Notes: generated by a model not told the origin, from the letters alone. A DNA stretch of 64,000 nucleotides from JBGTFE01 sp049799955 (GCA_049799955.1 JBARIW010000051.1:169491-233490), one strand, 5' to 3'. Shown: positions 8,812 through 17,465, counted from the stretch's first letter. A program made the numbers and translations.

Positions 8812-9206
8812 TATTATAAAAACTACCTCAAAGATAATTCATCAATTCTAAAATAAATAAAATTCAATTTTATGGATTGAATCGGTCTTTACATTTGTGT
8901 TCCGTAAAACAGATAAGTCTTTAAAAAAGAATGTTTAGGCAAAAAGCTTCGCTTATTCTTATCAATTGTTTTGCTTATTAAATTCCCTTTTTCTCCGATA
9001 ATCAGCATCTTCCCATATTTTTGCTTATTTTCACAATTAAATTTCGAGTATAAAGCCTAGTTAAACAATGTTTGTTTTTTAAGTGCTGAAATAGTTAGAT
9101 TTAACGACAGTAAGTTTTTAGGTCTGGGCAGGACTATAAATTGCTTCTTTGTATTAATCTCTTCCGTTTTCTAATTTTGAAAGATTATTCAAAGGAGTAA
9201 GGTGTA
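8812..9206. other. AT-rich spacer upstream of the DUF4407-PBP operon
   Basis: About 395 bp with no supported gene. It probably holds the promoter of the downstream operon. A small 7-bp hairpin (ATTCAAT/ATTGAAT, about 8862-8882) may end transcription from the upstream gene weakly. A clear Shine-Dalgarno (AAGGAG) lies at its end before the ATG at 9207. Confidence 0.4.
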
Positions 9207-10715
9207 ATGTTAGGAAATTTTTTACTTTTTAGCAACGGTATTTCACCGTCAATCATGAACGAGATTCCAAATAATCGTGGCGAAAAGTTTCGCTATATGC
9301 TGTTCGGTCTCATCAATATTTTGATTTCGTTGCTCTCAGCCGGACTGCTCGGTTTATACATATATAAGGAAACAGTCAACAAAACGACAGCCGTTGCGGC
9401 AGCTGTCGGTTGGCTTGTTTTCTACTATCTGCTGACGGTTTCCGTTCAAGTGGGACTTCAGAAAGAGAAGGGAAAGCCATTTAAAAACTTTGTCAAAGCA
9501 GTGCCCAGAATTCTGCTGGCAGCCGTCCTATCGCTGTTTATTACCGACCCCGCGATTTTGGGTTTATTGCAGTCGGATATTAAAGACGAGCAGACATTGA
9601 TTGCCAAAACGGTGGAAGAGCAAACCTTTGAAAATAGGAAAAAATACCATCTTGAAAAGATGCAACCTGATTTTGACCGTTTGACAAGCGAAAAGGAAAG
9701 AATTAACAACGACCTCAAAAATAAAGAAGAATCTATGTCGAAACGCTCGGGAGAAATGCAGAATCAAACGCCGGTCGAAATTACTGAAGCGAATGAAACG
9801 GCGCTGAAAATGCAAAGACTCTCGACTTACAATCAAACCCAACGCGCAAAATTTTTGAAAGACGCCGAGACAGGCTATAACTCTGCCAAACAGCGTGCCG
9901 ATACGAGAATTCCTGAAATTGAGGACGAAATCTCGAAGCTGAATGAAAAAGTCGAAGAGTTAAGTACGCAGGACGCAAAAACGGCGCGGAAAAACGCCGA
10001 TGACACGAATAAAGGCTATATTGCCCAACACAACGTGTTGTTTCATTTAATGAATCGCGAGCCGTACGCCCTGTTCAAAATCATCACCATTTTTCTGGTT
10101 GCTTTTTTAGTTGAGTTAACGCCTCTTTCAGCTAAAGTTTTGTCTTCTTATTCAGCCTACGAGGCTAAATTGGATGACTTAAAAGCCACAGAACAGACGA
10201 ATTATGAAACGGCGCAAAGGCAGCGCGAAATTGAATCCAGACACGATGTGGAGCTTATCGAAATCGATTTTAAAATCCAGACCAGCCTGGCGAATTTGCA
10301 GAGCAAATTTTATGAAGACTCATTTAACCTGGTAAAAAGCGCAATTTTTGACGACTCCGCCAGTGTTCCCAAAGACTTAGAGCCTTTATATAAACAGGTT
10401 TCGGAAAGCCTCCTGCCTAAATTCGGCGATAATCCGAATCCAGTCATTACCAGCATCGCCGTCGAATATCCTGAGCAGAAGCGAAAAGCTTCTTTCAACT
10501 TTGTCGGTGAGCCTGAAAAGATAAAATTCAACGATTTGATTGATGGAATTAACGAGTTAATCAGCGAATTCAAAAATTCCGTTCGTAACCTCGATGCCGA
10601 CACGCTGACCAAAGACTTTTTATTCACTAATTCGAAAGGCAAAGTAATAAATCCGCTGATTCCAATTATAAATCAGCTGGGCGGCAATTTTGTAGTTGTG
10701 ATGTATCCAAGATAA
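9207..10715 (+). CDS. DUF4407-type membrane and coiled-coil protein
   Basis: A 502-residue protein. Three hydrophobic segments lie at about residues 31-52, 62-82 and 96-116 (the last is PRILLAAVLSLFITDPAILG, typical of DUF4407). A long charged helical region (about 120-270, EKERINNDLKNKEESM...) should form an extracytoplasmic coiled coil. A fourth membrane segment (FKIITIFLVAFLVELTPL) leads to a second helical, probably cytoplasmic, domain of about 180 residues. DUF4407 has no established biochemical function. It is the first gene of a tight operon with a small membrane protein and a class A PBP (gaps of 37 and 2 bp), which suggests an envelope-spanning assembly. Confidence 0.75.
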   Translation: MLGNFLLFSNGISPSIMNEIPNNRGEKFRYMLFGLINILISLLSAGLLGLYIYKETVNKTTAVAAAVGWLVFYYLLTVSVQVGLQKEKGKPFKNFVKAVPRILLAAVLSLFITDPAILGLLQSDIKDEQTLIAKTVEEQTFENRKKYHLEKMQPDFDRLTSEKERINNDLKNKEESMSKRSGEMQNQTPVEITEANETALKMQRLSTYNQTQRAKFLKDAETGYNSAKQRADTRIPEIEDEISKLNEKVEELSTQDAKTARKNADDTNKGYIAQHNVLFHLMNREPYALFKIITIFLVAFLVELTPLSAKVLSSYSAYEAKLDDLKATEQTNYETAQRQREIESRHDVELIEIDFKIQTSLANLQSKFYEDSFNLVKSAIFDDSASVPKDLEPLYKQVSESLLPKFGDNPNPVITSIAVEYPEQKRKASFNFVGEPEKIKFNDLIDGINELISEFKNSVRNLDADTLTKDFLFTNSKGKVINPLIPIINQLGGNFVVVMYPR

Positions 10716-10752
10716 ACGTTTAGGACAAGCAGCATGAGGAAGAGTATAAATA

Positions 10753-11322
10753 ATGTTCAATTTTCCTGAAAAAAATCAGTTAACATCTTTCTGGCAGACA
10801 CTAAAATTCTTTAATCGCCTGTTGGGGACAATCTATAAATTATCATCTTCCATTCTCTCAAAATTCGAAACCCTTCTGAATCCGGTATTCGTATTTTCCG
10901 TCGCGGCGTTAATCAGCAGTTTGATTTTATTAGCCGGATGGCTTTTTTTGGCGGCGATTGATGGCTTTGCATTATCGATTGCCGCCGCCATCAGAGTTTA
11001 TCTGCTTTTAGTTCTTCTCTCAGGCGGCATATCTTTTTTGTTCTTACGGGTAAACCGCAAAGACCTTCTTCAGAAAATAAACTTTCGAGCGGGCGTTGCC
11101 ATTCCTCAAATGTCCGCTAAAACTATCAAAATGTTTACGGGAAACAAAGCCTTTACTTCTTCCGCCACTTCCCATCCCAAAATGCCACAGTCTCTCGCTT
11201 CAAATAAAACCTATCCCGTCGGAAACAACAACCGAACAAGACGGGCGAACAATCAAACCGTCCGTCTTCAGTCTTTTTATATTATTTCGGAATATCAACC
11301 TAACCAAAAAGAAGGTGAGTAA
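10753..11322 (+). CDS. Small two-pass membrane protein of the DUF4407-PBP operon
   Basis: A 189-residue protein with two strongly hydrophobic segments (about residues 48-72, VFVFSVAALISSLILLAGWLFL, and 76-99, ALSIAAAIRVYLLLVLLSGG). A polar basic tail rich in Asn, Thr and Ser follows (SHPKMPQSLASNKTYPV), probably disordered. I recognise no family. It has a GAGGAAG Shine-Dalgarno and ends 2 bp before the PBP start, so the two are almost surely translated together. A membrane partner of the PBP or DUF4407 protein is a reasonable inference. Confidence 0.65.
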   Translation: MFNFPEKNQLTSFWQTLKFFNRLLGTIYKLSSSILSKFETLLNPVFVFSVAALISSLILLAGWLFLAAIDGFALSIAAAIRVYLLLVLLSGGISFLFLRVNRKDLLQKINFRAGVAIPQMSAKTIKMFTGNKAFTSSATSHPKMPQSLASNKTYPVGNNNRTRRANNQTVRLQSFYIISEYQPNQKEGE

Positions 11323-11324
11323 AT

Positions 11325-13808
11325 ATGAAAAACAGATTTATCCAAATAGTATCTATTGTAACGGCTAAAATAAAATCATTTCGTCGATGGATTATCGGCG
11401 CGACAATCGCAATTTGCCTTTTGATTTATATATCTTTTGAAATTATCAACTACCAGTCGCAGCAAATTATCGCAAAATTTAATTTTGATCTTCGACCAGT
11501 AAGCGGACTGATTATTTTCAGCGAGCCAAAGACTCTTCAAGAAAATCAGGAGCTGTCAGTAAAAGATGTTGAAGCGCATCTTAAACGCATTGATTACAAA
11601 AAACACGAATATGTCGCTAATCTTTCACTTGACCGCGGCTCTTACGCCGTAAAAGGCAATGAATTAATCATAGAGCCTATCTTTCCGGAACACTCGCCGG
11701 TCAAAATAACTTTCGACAATCAAAAAATTATTAAACTCGAAAAAAAGATGAGTCTCGCTGAATTTTATGAAAATCCAAATGGTTTGTCGGCAACGGACTG
11801 GGAACGAACAAACTACATTGTCATTGAACCGGAAAAACTTCAAACATCTATTTTGGAAGATTCCGGCGAGATTAATGAGCCAGAGCCATTCAGACAGATG
11901 AATGTTCGCCGCAAAATTGCTTCTCAGTCTGAAATTGTCGGAAGCAATTTTCTAAATTGCGTGAAGGCTGTTGAAGATTCGAATTTTGAGGAGCATAGCG
12001 GAGTTGATTACATGGCTTTTTTAAAGATTCCGTTCAGATTTATTCAAACCGGTAAGTTCACCGGCGCGTCCACCGTGGAAATGCAGACGATTCGCAACAC
12101 GGTTTTGAATTCAAAAACAAGAGGAATCGACGGCGCACTGAGAAAAATTCAGGAAATAATTCTGGCAAAACAACTTTATCTTAAATTTAATGAAAATTCG
12201 GAAAGCGCAGATGAAACTAAAAACAAGATTTTGACATTGTACGCCAATAGCTGTTATCTCGGACAACGTAAAGGGCAGCCGGTCGTTTACGGTTTTAAGA
12301 CCGGCGCGGAGATTTATTTTGGTAAAAAATCCCTGAGCGAATTGAGCCTAGCGCAAATGATGACGTTGGTCGTTATGAATCACGGTCCCGGCGCTTATGT
12401 TAAAAATAGTTCGACCCAAGTTAATTATGAAAAATTAAAGGCGAGAAGAGACTATCATTTGGAAAAACTAAGAACGCTGCTGCCTGCAAATCGTTCATCG
12501 GAAATTGATGCTGCTTTGCGCGAAACGATTCAATTCATTGACGTTAATTCAAACAATATAAAAACCGACCTCGATTATTTGAGTCTGCCTTATGTTCGGT
12601 TTGCTTATCAACATAAGGCACTGACTTCACTCCAGAAAGAATCTCCGGAGAAATATTCACATTTAAATATTTATACGACGGTTGATACTGATTTAATGCG
12701 GTCATCCAATACAATACTGCAAAAACATCTTCCGGAAATCGCAAGAAAATTTGTGCCTGTCATAAAGGAAAAAATCGACTCGGACAATTCGAGAAAGCCC
12801 AATCGTTTACTAGCTACGATTGTGGCAATAAATAGAAAGACCGGACAAATTCTTACCTTTTACGGCGGTGAATTTGACGGTAAGTACAAGCATTCAAGAG
12901 TCGCGCTGGAATCGAAAATTCAACCGGCGTCCGTGTATAAAAGTTTTGTTCTCGCCGAAGCGCTGGCAAAAGCGAAAACGCCTGACAGATTCCGTTTTAA
13001 TGCCGCTACCGCCATTCCGCCATCTAATCAGAACATCAGAACATTATTGAAAGACTCGGATAATGAAACTCCTAAATGGCTCTGCTCTCTGACGGGTATG
13101 AAAGGCGATTGTGCCATAGCTCTTTTGTCAAAATTAACCGGCAGCGAAATCACTCTGACATCGCCGATAAACGTTCCCGTTGGTCTAAGCGGTGGGCAGG
13201 AGATGTCTCCGCTGAAAATTACCGAAAGCTTTAATATTTTTGCTAATGAGGGCATTTTCGTCGGCTCTACTCCTCTTGCTTATCTTTATGCTGACGGTGT
13301 AAGAGAGGACAATCAATCAACCGAATATCAGCAGCAACGGTTCACCTCAATTGATAAAGACGTGGCTTTTATAACTTCCAACATTCTTCAGGACGTAATT
13401 AAAAGAGGCACGGCATCGGCTGCTTACAAAGAAAGCAAACTCCCTGAAAATATAGAGATTTTTGGTAAATCGGGCTCCGGCGAGTATTTTACGCTGTTTG
13501 TCGGTTCATCTTCTGACATTACCGTTTCAGTTATCGTCAATTATGAATTTCCAACGAAAGTAAAAGATTATATAAATGGCGGCAAAAAAATCGAATTTAC
13601 AGCTGCCTATTCAGCAACCCCGATTTGGATGGATTTTATGCGAGAAATATATAAATATCGACCTGATCTTCTCAATAATAAAATTTTAAAGCCGGATGGG
13701 GTTCTTGAAATTAAGATTGACCCGAATAAGCATTGTCAAAAACCTAACGGGAAAGTAACGGAATTCTTCCTTCGAGGTGCTGTTCCGCCTAACTGCCTCC
13801 TTGAATAG
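11325..13808 (+). CDS. Class A penicillin-binding protein (GT51 + transpeptidase), divergent
   Basis: An 827-residue membrane-anchored peptidoglycan synthase. After one membrane segment (about 20-40) comes a GT51 glycosyltransferase domain. It has catalytic E217 in EDSNFEEHSGVD, the variant second motif GASTVEMQTIRN (usually GGSTITQQ-x-x-KN), RKIQEIILAKQLY, and KILTLYANSCYLG. The transpeptidase part has S536-x-x-K539 (PASVYKSFVLAEAL) and a K715-S-G motif (FGKSGSGEYFTLFVG). The SxN motif is unclear; SDN in LLKDSDNETP is the best candidate. It should polymerise and perhaps cross-link glycan strands outside the inner membrane. It is the last cargo gene of the Tn7-like element and is far from the conserved chromosomal wall genes. 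Confidence 0.87.
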   Translation: MKNRFIQIVSIVTAKIKSFRRWIIGATIAICLLIYISFEIINYQSQQIIAKFNFDLRPVSGLIIFSEPKTLQENQELSVKDVEAHLKRIDYKKHEYVANLSLDRGSYAVKGNELIIEPIFPEHSPVKITFDNQKIIKLEKKMSLAEFYENPNGLSATDWERTNYIVIEPEKLQTSILEDSGEINEPEPFRQMNVRRKIASQSEIVGSNFLNCVKAVEDSNFEEHSGVDYMAFLKIPFRFIQTGKFTGASTVEMQTIRNTVLNSKTRGIDGALRKIQEIILAKQLYLKFNENSESADETKNKILTLYANSCYLGQRKGQPVVYGFKTGAEIYFGKKSLSELSLAQMMTLVVMNHGPGAYVKNSSTQVNYEKLKARRDYHLEKLRTLLPANRSSEIDAALRETIQFIDVNSNNIKTDLDYLSLPYVRFAYQHKALTSLQKESPEKYSHLNIYTTVDTDLMRSSNTILQKHLPEIARKFVPVIKEKIDSDNSRKPNRLLATIVAINRKTGQILTFYGGEFDGKYKHSRVALESKIQPASVYKSFVLAEALAKAKTPDRFRFNAATAIPPSNQNIRTLLKDSDNETPKWLCSLTGMKGDCAIALLSKLTGSEITLTSPINVPVGLSGGQEMSPLKITESFNIFANEGIFVGSTPLAYLYADGVREDNQSTEYQQQRFTSIDKDVAFITSNILQDVIKRGTASAAYKESKLPENIEIFGKSGSGEYFTLFVGSSSDITVSVIVNYEFPTKVKDYINGGKKIEFTAAYSATPIWMDFMREIYKYRPDLLNNKILKPDGVLEIKIDPNKHCQKPNGKVTEFFLRGAVPPNCLLE

Positions 13809-13875
13809 AATTAATATAGCGTATGAGAATGAGTGGCAAAGTGATAATTAAATAAAAAAAATCAAAAATCAATAT

Positions 13876-13914
13876 AAAAAGGGATAGTTCAACTTTTTTG
13901 AATTATCCCTTTTT
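13876..13914. terminator. Strong intrinsic terminator, likely bidirectional
   Basis: A 17-bp stem (AAAAAGGGATAGTTCAA against TTGAATTATCCCTTTTT, one G-T pair) with a 5-base loop and A and T tracts on both sides. It ends the PBP operon and, read the other way, can stop dnaN transcripts that lost their own terminator. Confidence 0.85.
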
Positions 13915-13948
13915 ATTATAAAGTTATTTTAATTTTAGAAAATTGGAT

Positions 13949-14016
13949 TTTTACCAACTTTATTTTCAAATTTACTAACTTTATTACCTATTTACCAACT
14001 TAATTCCATTGTTACA
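13949..14016. repeat. Right end with packed TnsB-type sites
   Basis: Three sites on the minus strand read AAGTTGGTAA, AAGTTAGTAA and AAGTTGGTAA at 13951-13960, 13972-13981 and 13992-14001, spaced 21 and 20 bp, then the terminus at 14016. Tight packing is the pattern of the Tn7 right end. Confidence 0.88.
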
Positions 14017-14021
14017 GCATT
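14017..14021. repeat. Target site duplication, right copy (GCATT)
   Basis: Identical to 4851-4855 and directly adjacent to the right terminus of the element. Confidence 0.9.
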
Positions 14022-14027
14022 GGTTAC

Positions 14028-14037
14028 GCGGACTTTT
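14028..14037 (-). terminator. dnaN: Proximal half of the split dnaN terminator
   Basis: Minus strand AAAAGTCCGC, 6 bp beyond the dnaN stop codon. It pairs perfectly with GCGGACTTTT at 4843-4852, but the two are separated by the transposon. Confidence 0.8.
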
Positions 14038-14043
14038 CGTTTG

Positions 14044-15228
14044 TCATATTCTCAAAGGCATGACGATGTATTTGTAATTGTAATTCGTGTCGCCCGCGAT
14101 GTTCATCTGCGTCTGCGCGTTGCTGTCTTTGAACTCGAAGGCGATGCGCTGGCGGCTTGTCGTTTCTTTCACCTTGACCTTTTCGCCGTCGGTTTCCTGT
14201 TCGGTCTCGGCGGCTTCCGAATCACGCGCGCCGACGACGTTTAGAAATTCCTGTATGTATTGCGAGTTAAATCCGATTTGCACTTCTTCGCCCGTGTAAT
14301 CGGCGTTGACTTTTTCGTGCGCTTCGCCTTCTTCCGAGCTTTGCGCGCCGATTTCGATTTCGCCGTTGCGAATCGTGATTTTTATCGAGCGCGTCCGCTC
14401 GTCAGCCATCAAAGAGACACGACGAATCGCGTGTTTCATATCTTCGGCGTCAAACGTGGCAACTTTGTCGTTGTCTTTCGGGATGACCATTTCGTAATTC
14501 GGGAACGAGCCGGAAAGCTTACGAGTAATCAAAAGCCGACCTTCGACTTCGAAATAGATGTGATTCGGGTCTTCGCCGAAGCTGACTTCACCTTTCGTAT
14601 CACGCGAGATTTTCAAAAGCTCCATCAGAGCCTTTTTCGGAATCAGCGCGTCCATCGTTTCGGTCTGCGAATTCTCCGGCAGATTTTTTTCGATGTAGGC
14701 GAGCCGATGCCCGTCGGTCGTAACCATTTTCGCGCTCGCGCCGTCAATCATAAATTTCGCGCCCGAAAGCGTAAAACGCGATTGCTCGTTGGTGATGGCA
14801 AAAGCCGTGTTGTTGATAAAGTGATTAAAGATTTCCGCCGAAAGCTTCATCGGCGCGCTCTTGAAGGAAGGCACTTCCGGGAAGTTGTCTTTCGAAACAC
14901 CGGCGAGGCGGAAATTAGATTTGCCGCAGGTCAGCTTTACCCATTCGTTTTCCTCCTTGGCAAAATGAACGTCCGCGTCTTCGAGCAGACGAACGATGTC
15001 GAAAAGCTTTCGCGCCTGTATGCACATCGAGCCGGATTGTTTTATATCGGCTTCGGCTTCGCAGCGGATTGTTACGTCCAAATCCGTTCCGACAAATCGA
15101 ACCGTGTTCTCGCCAATCGATTCGATTAAGATATTCGACAAAACCGGAATCGTCGATTTCTTTTCGACAATGCCCTGAACAAAACTTAGTTCTTCTTTCA
15201 ATACACTCTGCTTGATTACAAATTCCAT
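14044..15228 (-). CDS. dnaN: DNA polymerase III beta sliding clamp
   Basis: A 394-residue processivity clamp that encircles DNA and tethers polymerase III and other factors. The start MEFVIKQSVLKEELSFVQGIVEKK and the end YKYIVMPLRI are typical, the latter being the conserved C-terminal MPxR-type tail. The three clamp-fold domains are visible (about 1-120, 130-250 and 255-394). The third carries a charged insert (ARDSEAAETEQETDGEKVKV) of roughly 25 residues compared with the usual 365-375 aa. The ATG has an AGGAG. The gene follows dnaA on the same strand, with a small membrane gene between. Its terminator is interrupted by the Tn7-like element. Confidence 0.97.
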   Translation of the reverse strand: MEFVIKQSVLKEELSFVQGIVEKKSTIPVLSNILIESIGENTVRFVGTDLDVTIRCEAEADIKQSGSMCIQARKLFDIVRLLEDADVHFAKEENEWVKLTCGKSNFRLAGVSKDNFPEVPSFKSAPMKLSAEIFNHFINNTAFAITNEQSRFTLSGAKFMIDGASAKMVTTDGHRLAYIEKNLPENSQTETMDALIPKKALMELLKISRDTKGEVSFGEDPNHIYFEVEGRLLITRKLSGSFPNYEMVIPKDNDKVATFDAEDMKHAIRRVSLMADERTRSIKITIRNGEIEIGAQSSEEGEAHEKVNADYTGEEVQIGFNSQYIQEFLNVVGARDSEAAETEQETDGEKVKVKETTSRQRIAFEFKDSNAQTQMNIAGDTNYNYKYIVMPLRI

Positions 15229-15308
15229 AATTACTCCTACAAACTTTCTATAATTTTGTTATACGCAAAGTTTAATTACTAGTCACATTCTATGCAAACA
15301 ACTTTGCT

Positions 15309-15611
15309 CTATTTATTTTTCTTTAAAGTATCAATCGGCTTTTCTTTCTTTGTTTCTTTATTTAACTTCATCATAGTTACAAAATTTCTTTCGTCAACAA
15401 AATCGCCGGGTGAATATAAAACTTCTGTGTTGCGAGTGATTATTTTATAAGCTAAAAAAGTTATTAAGAAAATAAAACTCCACATACACAATATGTATGT
15501 TTGTTGGATTTCAGGATTTACAAATCTAATTGCAAAAATTGCAGCTATAGCTACTGCATAGAAAATTGCAATAAGTCTCAACGGATTAGTTACATATTTT
15601 GTAGTTTTCAT
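15309..15611 (-). CDS. Small two-pass membrane protein between dnaA and dnaN
   Basis: A 100-residue protein with two hydrophobic segments (LIAIFYAVAIAAIFAIRF and YILCMWSFIFLITFLAYKI) followed by a polar Lys-rich tail. A GAGGG Shine-Dalgarno precedes the ATG. It is AT-rich compared with dnaN and dnaA. I recognise no family. Its place between dnaA and dnaN is unusual but is not evidence of a replication role. Confidence 0.6.
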   Translation of the reverse strand: MKTTKYVTNPLRLIAIFYAVAIAAIFAIRFVNPEIQQTYILCMWSFIFLITFLAYKIITRNTEVLYSPGDFVDERNFVTMMKLNKETKKEKPIDTLKKNK

Positions 15612-15719
15612 TATTTTCCCTCAGGCTCTATTTTACCTAAAGTTATACCTTCATAACTTCATTTGCCTTTTACTAATACTAATAATTTAAAACTTATATA
15701 AATCTATAGTACTAGTAGT

Positions 15720-15965
15720 AGTGCCTGTGGAAATGTGGAAAACCGACTTTATTAAAGAAATAATTAAACTTGCGCGTCCACAGGGGCTGTGGATAACTTG
15801 TGCAAAACCGAGCCGCCTGTGGAAAATTTAGACAATAGGATAAGTTTTCCACAATTTCCACAGGCTGAATTTTCCTCAACCTGTGGAAAAGTGGAAAACT
15901 ATGTTTAAGTATCGACTTATAAAGACAATACTTAAACTGTTCCGTTTAATTGTATGTGGAAATCT
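15720..15965. other. Candidate oriC, part 1 (DnaA-box cluster downstream of dnaA)
   Basis: A dense cluster of DnaA boxes in an AT-rich spacer: TGTGGATAA (15788-15796, perfect inverse of TTATCCACA) and TGTGGAAAA or its complement at 15734-15742, 15818-15826, 15845-15853 and 15882-15890, plus weaker copies. An AT-rich stretch without boxes adjoins at 15660-15720. Confidence 0.7.
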
Positions 15966-15995
15966 TCCACTAAATTTTTTCTTAATGCTTTGCAA

Positions 15996-17465
15996 CTAGC
16001 TGCAAAGGTTATCTATAAGCTCGCTCACAACCCTGTGGAAATTCCTGTCTTCCTTAATTACCTCGTTTATCTTTTCAACCGAGTGCATCACGGTCGTGTG
16101 ATGCTTGCCGCCAAACTCGCGCCCGATTTCCGGGAAGCTGTGTTTGGTTAATCTCTTACACAAATACATCGCGACTTGTCTCGGAACCGCTATCTGGCGC
16201 GAATTGTTTTTCGACTTGATTTCCTCAATCGTCAGCTTGTAATGCGACGCGACGGTTCGGGCGATTCTTTCGAGCGTCAGATGTTCGGGCTGTTCGCTGT
16301 CGATGATATTTTTCATCGCGTCCTGCGCCAGCATTTTTGAAATCGGAATTCCTCTTAAAGAAGAAATTGCGACAAGCCGTACAAGCGAACCTTCCAGCTC
16401 GCGAATGTTGCTCTTGACTTTTCCGGCGATAAAAAACGCAATCTCGTCCGGCAGGTGAACGCCGTCCAAATCCGCTTTACGTTTCAGAATCGCAACCTTC
16501 GTTTCCAAATCCGGCGGCTCGATGTCGGCAATCAAGCCCCATTCAAAACGCGAATGCAGGCGTTCTTCCAAAGTCGGAATTTCGCGCGGCGGGCAATCCG
16601 AAGTGATGACGATTTGTTTCTGGTCGTTATGCAGCGCGTTGAACGTGTGGAAAAATTCTTCCTGCGTGCGTTCTTTGCCAGCCATAAACTGAACGTCGTC
16701 CATCAGGAGAACATCTATCGAACGATATTTTTCGCGGAACGTCTGCGTCTTGTCGTAACGAATCGCATTAATCAATTCGTTCATAAATTTCTCGGCGGAA
16801 ATATACGCGACTCTCAAATGACGGTTTCTTTCTTTAATAGCGTGTCCGGCGGCGTGCATCAGGTGCGTTTTGCCAAGACCGACTCCGCCGTAAATGTACA
16901 TCGGGTTGTAAGTTTTGCCCGGCGATTCGGCGACGGCTAAAGCGGCGGCGTGCGCGAACTGGTTACATGAGCCGACGACGAAGGTTTGAAACGTATATTT
17001 TATATTTAAAGAATTTTCAATCGGTTCGATGTCAACGAAATTGGTCGAGCTGTTTTTAACCGGAATTTCAACTTTCGGTCTTTCTATATAATTAGTGTTG
17101 TTTGACGGCTGCGGATTGGTAATCGAATTTTGTTTTTCAAAGAAAAATTCCGTCTCGTCCTCGTCATCGGCAAAACCGTTCTTGCCAACCTCCGATTCCT
17201 CGACCGACCAATCGACACTGTAGTTCGTCAAATTCAGTTCTTTTAAAGTTTGTGTAATAACTTCGGAATAATATGTACTGACCCAATCTTTATTCACCTG
17301 ACTGGCGCGCAGATGCAGAATCTTGTCCTGCTCATCGCACCCGTCAAACTGAATCGGGCGAAACCACGCGTCGAAAATTTGTCGATTCAGACGCTTTTCT
17401 ACCGATTGAAGTATGCTGCTCCACACATTTTTGTTTTCCGATTTGTTTTCCGACGAAACTTCCAT
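15996..17465 (-). CDS. dnaA: Chromosomal replication initiator DnaA
   Basis: A 489-residue AAA+ initiator that binds DnaA boxes and opens the origin. Visible parts are the N-terminal DnaB-interaction domain (about 10-85, WSSILQSVEKRLNRQIFDAWF), an acidic variable linker, and the AAA+ domain with Walker A GGVGLGKTHL and Walker B VLLMDDVQF. The C-terminal DNA-binding helices follow, with the signature of domain IV (EIGREFGGKHHTTVMHSVEKI). Length is normal. The ATG follows AGGAG. DnaA-box clusters lie on both sides, consistent with autoregulation and a nearby origin. Confidence 0.98.
   Translation of the reverse strand: MEVSSENKSENKNVWSSILQSVEKRLNRQIFDAWFRPIQFDGCDEQDKILHLRASQVNKDWVSTYYSEVITQTLKELNLTNYSVDWSVEESEVGKNGFADDEDETEFFFEKQNSITNPQPSNNTNYIERPKVEIPVKNSSTNFVDIEPIENSLNIKYTFQTFVVGSCNQFAHAAALAVAESPGKTYNPMYIYGGVGLGKTHLMHAAGHAIKERNRHLRVAYISAEKFMNELINAIRYDKTQTFREKYRSIDVLLMDDVQFMAGKERTQEEFFHTFNALHNDQKQIVITSDCPPREIPTLEERLHSRFEWGLIADIEPPDLETKVAILKRKADLDGVHLPDEIAFFIAGKVKSNIRELEGSLVRLVAISSLRGIPISKMLAQDAMKNIIDSEQPEHLTLERIARTVASHYKLTIEEIKSKNNSRQIAVPRQVAMYLCKRLTKHSFPEIGREFGGKHHTTVMHSVEKINEVIKEDRNFHRVVSELIDNLCS

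Larger units (their letters stand above)
4856..14016 (+). mobile_element. Tn7-like element without transposase, 9,161 bp
   Basis: The element starts TGTCGC and ends in the inverted complement of TGTAAC. In both termini the word AGTTGG begins at the 17th base. Further copies of an AAAGTTGGTAAC-type site occur inside each end, spread out on the left (4872, 4938) and packed every 20-21 bp on the right (13951, 13972, 13992). The internal left site GACAATAAAGTTGGTAACTG closely resembles the TnsB-binding sites of Tn7. A perfect 5-bp duplication, GCATT, flanks it. No tnsA/B/C/D/E-like gene lies inside, so the element must be mobilised in trans or is a derivative that lost its transposition genes. 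Cargo is described gene by gene. Confidence 0.9.

Noticed and set aside
4856..14016. Transposase or Tns genes inside the Tn7-like element
   Set aside because: I inspected each cargo protein for DDE integrase, TnsA nuclease, TnsC ATPase and TniQ motifs and saw none. The large TPR-like protein has no such motif either.
14260..15129. 289-codon open frame opposite dnaN
   Set aside because: It is the antisense shadow of dnaN. The translation is Arg/Phe-rich with no domain, and dnaN is certain.
16455..16940. 161-codon open frame opposite dnaA
   Set aside because: Shadow of dnaA with no recognisable domain.
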